A stretch of DNA of 64,000 nucleotides from Oscillospiraceae bacterium (GTDB lineage Bacteria > Bacillota > Clostridia > Oscillospirales > UBA929), in the NCBI GenBank assembly GCA_009782215.1, contig WRKO01000012.1, positions 1 through 64,000 on the forward strand. Direction: 5' to 3'. The position numbers were made by a program, and so were the translations under genes. Under the pieces are notes generated by a model. That model did not search any database. It saw only the letters and a program-made list of their open reading frames with translations, and had not been told where the DNA came from. How positions within the stretch are numbered: the first letter of the stretch is position 1; each line of letters begins with the position of its first letter. Positions 63,260 through 64,000 of this stretch are shown here, one piece after another.

Positions 63260-63292
63260 TGTTTTTGTGGAAGCGATGACTGTGTATTTCAT
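63239..63292 (-). CDS. 17-residue leader peptide candidate
   Basis: MKYTVIASTKTRRVTIL, encoded 25 bases ahead of the methyltransferase start. GAAAGGGTG precedes its ATG at suitable spacing. Its Arg-Arg-Val codons lie on the 5' arm of the attenuator hairpin, so ribosome position could alter the fold. There is no family match I know of. Confidence 0.4.
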   Translation of the reverse strand: MKYTVIASTKTRRVTIL

Positions 63293-63363
63293 GTTTGACA
63301 CCCTTTCGTTATGGATTTATCGCATCGCGGCGCAAACCGCGCTACAACCGGGGGAAACGCCTT

Positions 63364-64000
63364 TCACTCACTCGCGTAATTGTCAAAATACCCCTTGACC
63401 AGCACCACCGGGGTGCCTTTGTCGCCGCTGCCGCTGGCGAGGTCGCAGAGGCTGCCGACCAAGTCGGAGAGGTAGCGGGGGGTGGTGCCGAGGCTGTCGG
63501 ACTTGCCCATAAGCTGGGCGTGTTTTTTTTGTATGCGCTCGACGACAGCGCGGCGGGCTTCTTCGCCCTGTTTGTCGCCAAACTCGTTGTCGGCAATCAT
63601 TTTGAGCTTGATTTCGTTGGGCAGACCGGCCAAGCCGTCGGTGAAAGCGGGGGAGACGACCGGGTCGGCAAGCTCCCAAATGCCGCCGACGGGGTCTTTG
63701 AACGCGCCGTCGCCGTAAATCAGAACCTCCACATGCGCGCCGGTTTTTTCCCGGAGCAGCTTCTGAACGGTTTCAACAAACTCCACGCAGGAATGGGGGA
63801 AGAGCTTGACGCGGTCTTCGTCGGTTTTGTTGTGGCCCAGCAGCCCGTATTGCTCGTTGTAACCGCTGCCGTTGACGCTGTGATTGAGCAAATCGTCCAA
63901 GCCGATGGGCGAAGCCGCGCCAAGGGAGCGCAGACGGCGCTTGGTCTGCTCACGGGAATGGATATCGGCGGCGATGACGTTCTGGGCATGTTTCAAAATC
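63364..64000 (-). CDS. coenzyme F420-0 ligase (CofE)-like protein, 5' partial
   Basis: At least 211 residues; the frame continues past the end of the window, so the N-terminus is missing. NGSGYNEQYGLLGHNKTDEDRVKLFPHS and YGDGAFKDPVGGIWELADP are typical of the F420-0:L-glutamate ligase-like family found in Clostridia, usually without other F420 genes. Real CofE adds glutamates to F420; these relatives may use another acceptor. No F420 genes are visible here. A stop lies just before the AT-rich gap 63214-63363. Confidence 0.8.
   Translation of the reverse strand, partial: ILKHAQNVIAADIHSREQTKRRLRSLGAASPIGLDDLLNHSVNGSGYNEQYGLLGHNKTDEDRVKLFPHSCVEFVETVQKLLREKTGAHVEVLIYGDGAFKDPVGGIWELADPVVSPAFTDGLAGLPNEIKLKMIADNEFGDKQGEEARRAVVERIQKKHAQLMGKSDSLGTTPRYLSDLVGSLCDLASGSGDKGTPVVLVKGYFDNYASE

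Overview
The window reads as chromosomal DNA of a spore-forming, high-GC member of the Bacillota, most likely class Clostridia (an Oscillospirales-like lineage is a guess). Support comes from spoIVA, a 28-codon spoVM, a SPOCS/LysM spore protein, a perfect ParB/Spo0J parS site, the remA-rpoZ-priA-def-fmt-rsmB-rlmN-prpC-prkC-rsgA-thiN-spoVM gene order known from Bacillus, and cdaA-cdaR.

Layout. (1) 1-7992: accessory DNA with a partial polysaccharide deacetylase, a serine hydrolase, an esterase and glycogen phosphorylase. A perfect sigma-A promoter then heads about 500 nt of strongly folded, unassigned DNA. Next come a shortened tyrosine recombinase, an excisionase-like HTH protein and a full integrase, ending 108 bp from the 3' end of tRNA-Tyr. 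This looks like one end of an island integrated at that tRNA. (2) 8-18.4 kb: a thioredoxin-fold protein, an ArsR regulator with a P1B metal ATPase, a beta-propeller lipoprotein with a GltD-like flavoprotein, an AT-richer radical SAM/methyltransferase pair, an AAC(3)-like acetyltransferase and tRNA-Thr. (3) 18.4-38.7 kb: an almost unbroken minus-strand array of core genes: c-di-AMP synthesis (cdaA/cdaR), RseC-like, DUF5685, a J-domain protein, yicC, remA, rpoZ, priA, def, fmt, a zinc protease, rsmB, rlmN, the PP2C/PASTA-kinase pair, rsgA, thiN, a small membrane protein, spoVM, SPOCS/LysM and spoIVA. Genes commonly overlap by 1-8 bases. gmk and rpe, present at this locus in Bacillus, are absent, and a membrane-protein gene sits between priA and def. 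(4) 38.7-43.2 kb: an MNT/HEPN pair and a 1200-residue S-layer-anchored repeat protein. (5) 43.1-52.0 kb: a minus-strand sugar operon (GH3, GH31, GNAT, serine hydrolase, GH4, sugar kinase) suited to glucoside and xyloside oligosaccharides, with no transporter or regulator inside. (6) 52.2-64 kb: an ABC exporter, a diguanylate cyclase, a decayed GNAT gene, an alpha/beta hydrolase, parS, a membrane-tethered Mur ligase, Ddl, an M3 peptidase, an XRE-type membrane regulator, a methyltransferase preceded by a possible leader-peptide attenuator, and a partial CofE-like gene.

Most likely to repay follow-up: the folded transcript at 5.24-5.76 kb, the tiny spoVM, the parS site, the leader-peptide/anti-Shine-Dalgarno arrangement at 63.2 kb, and the radical SAM protein with two CxxxCxxC motifs. 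All calls are by eye from sequence; no database search was possible.
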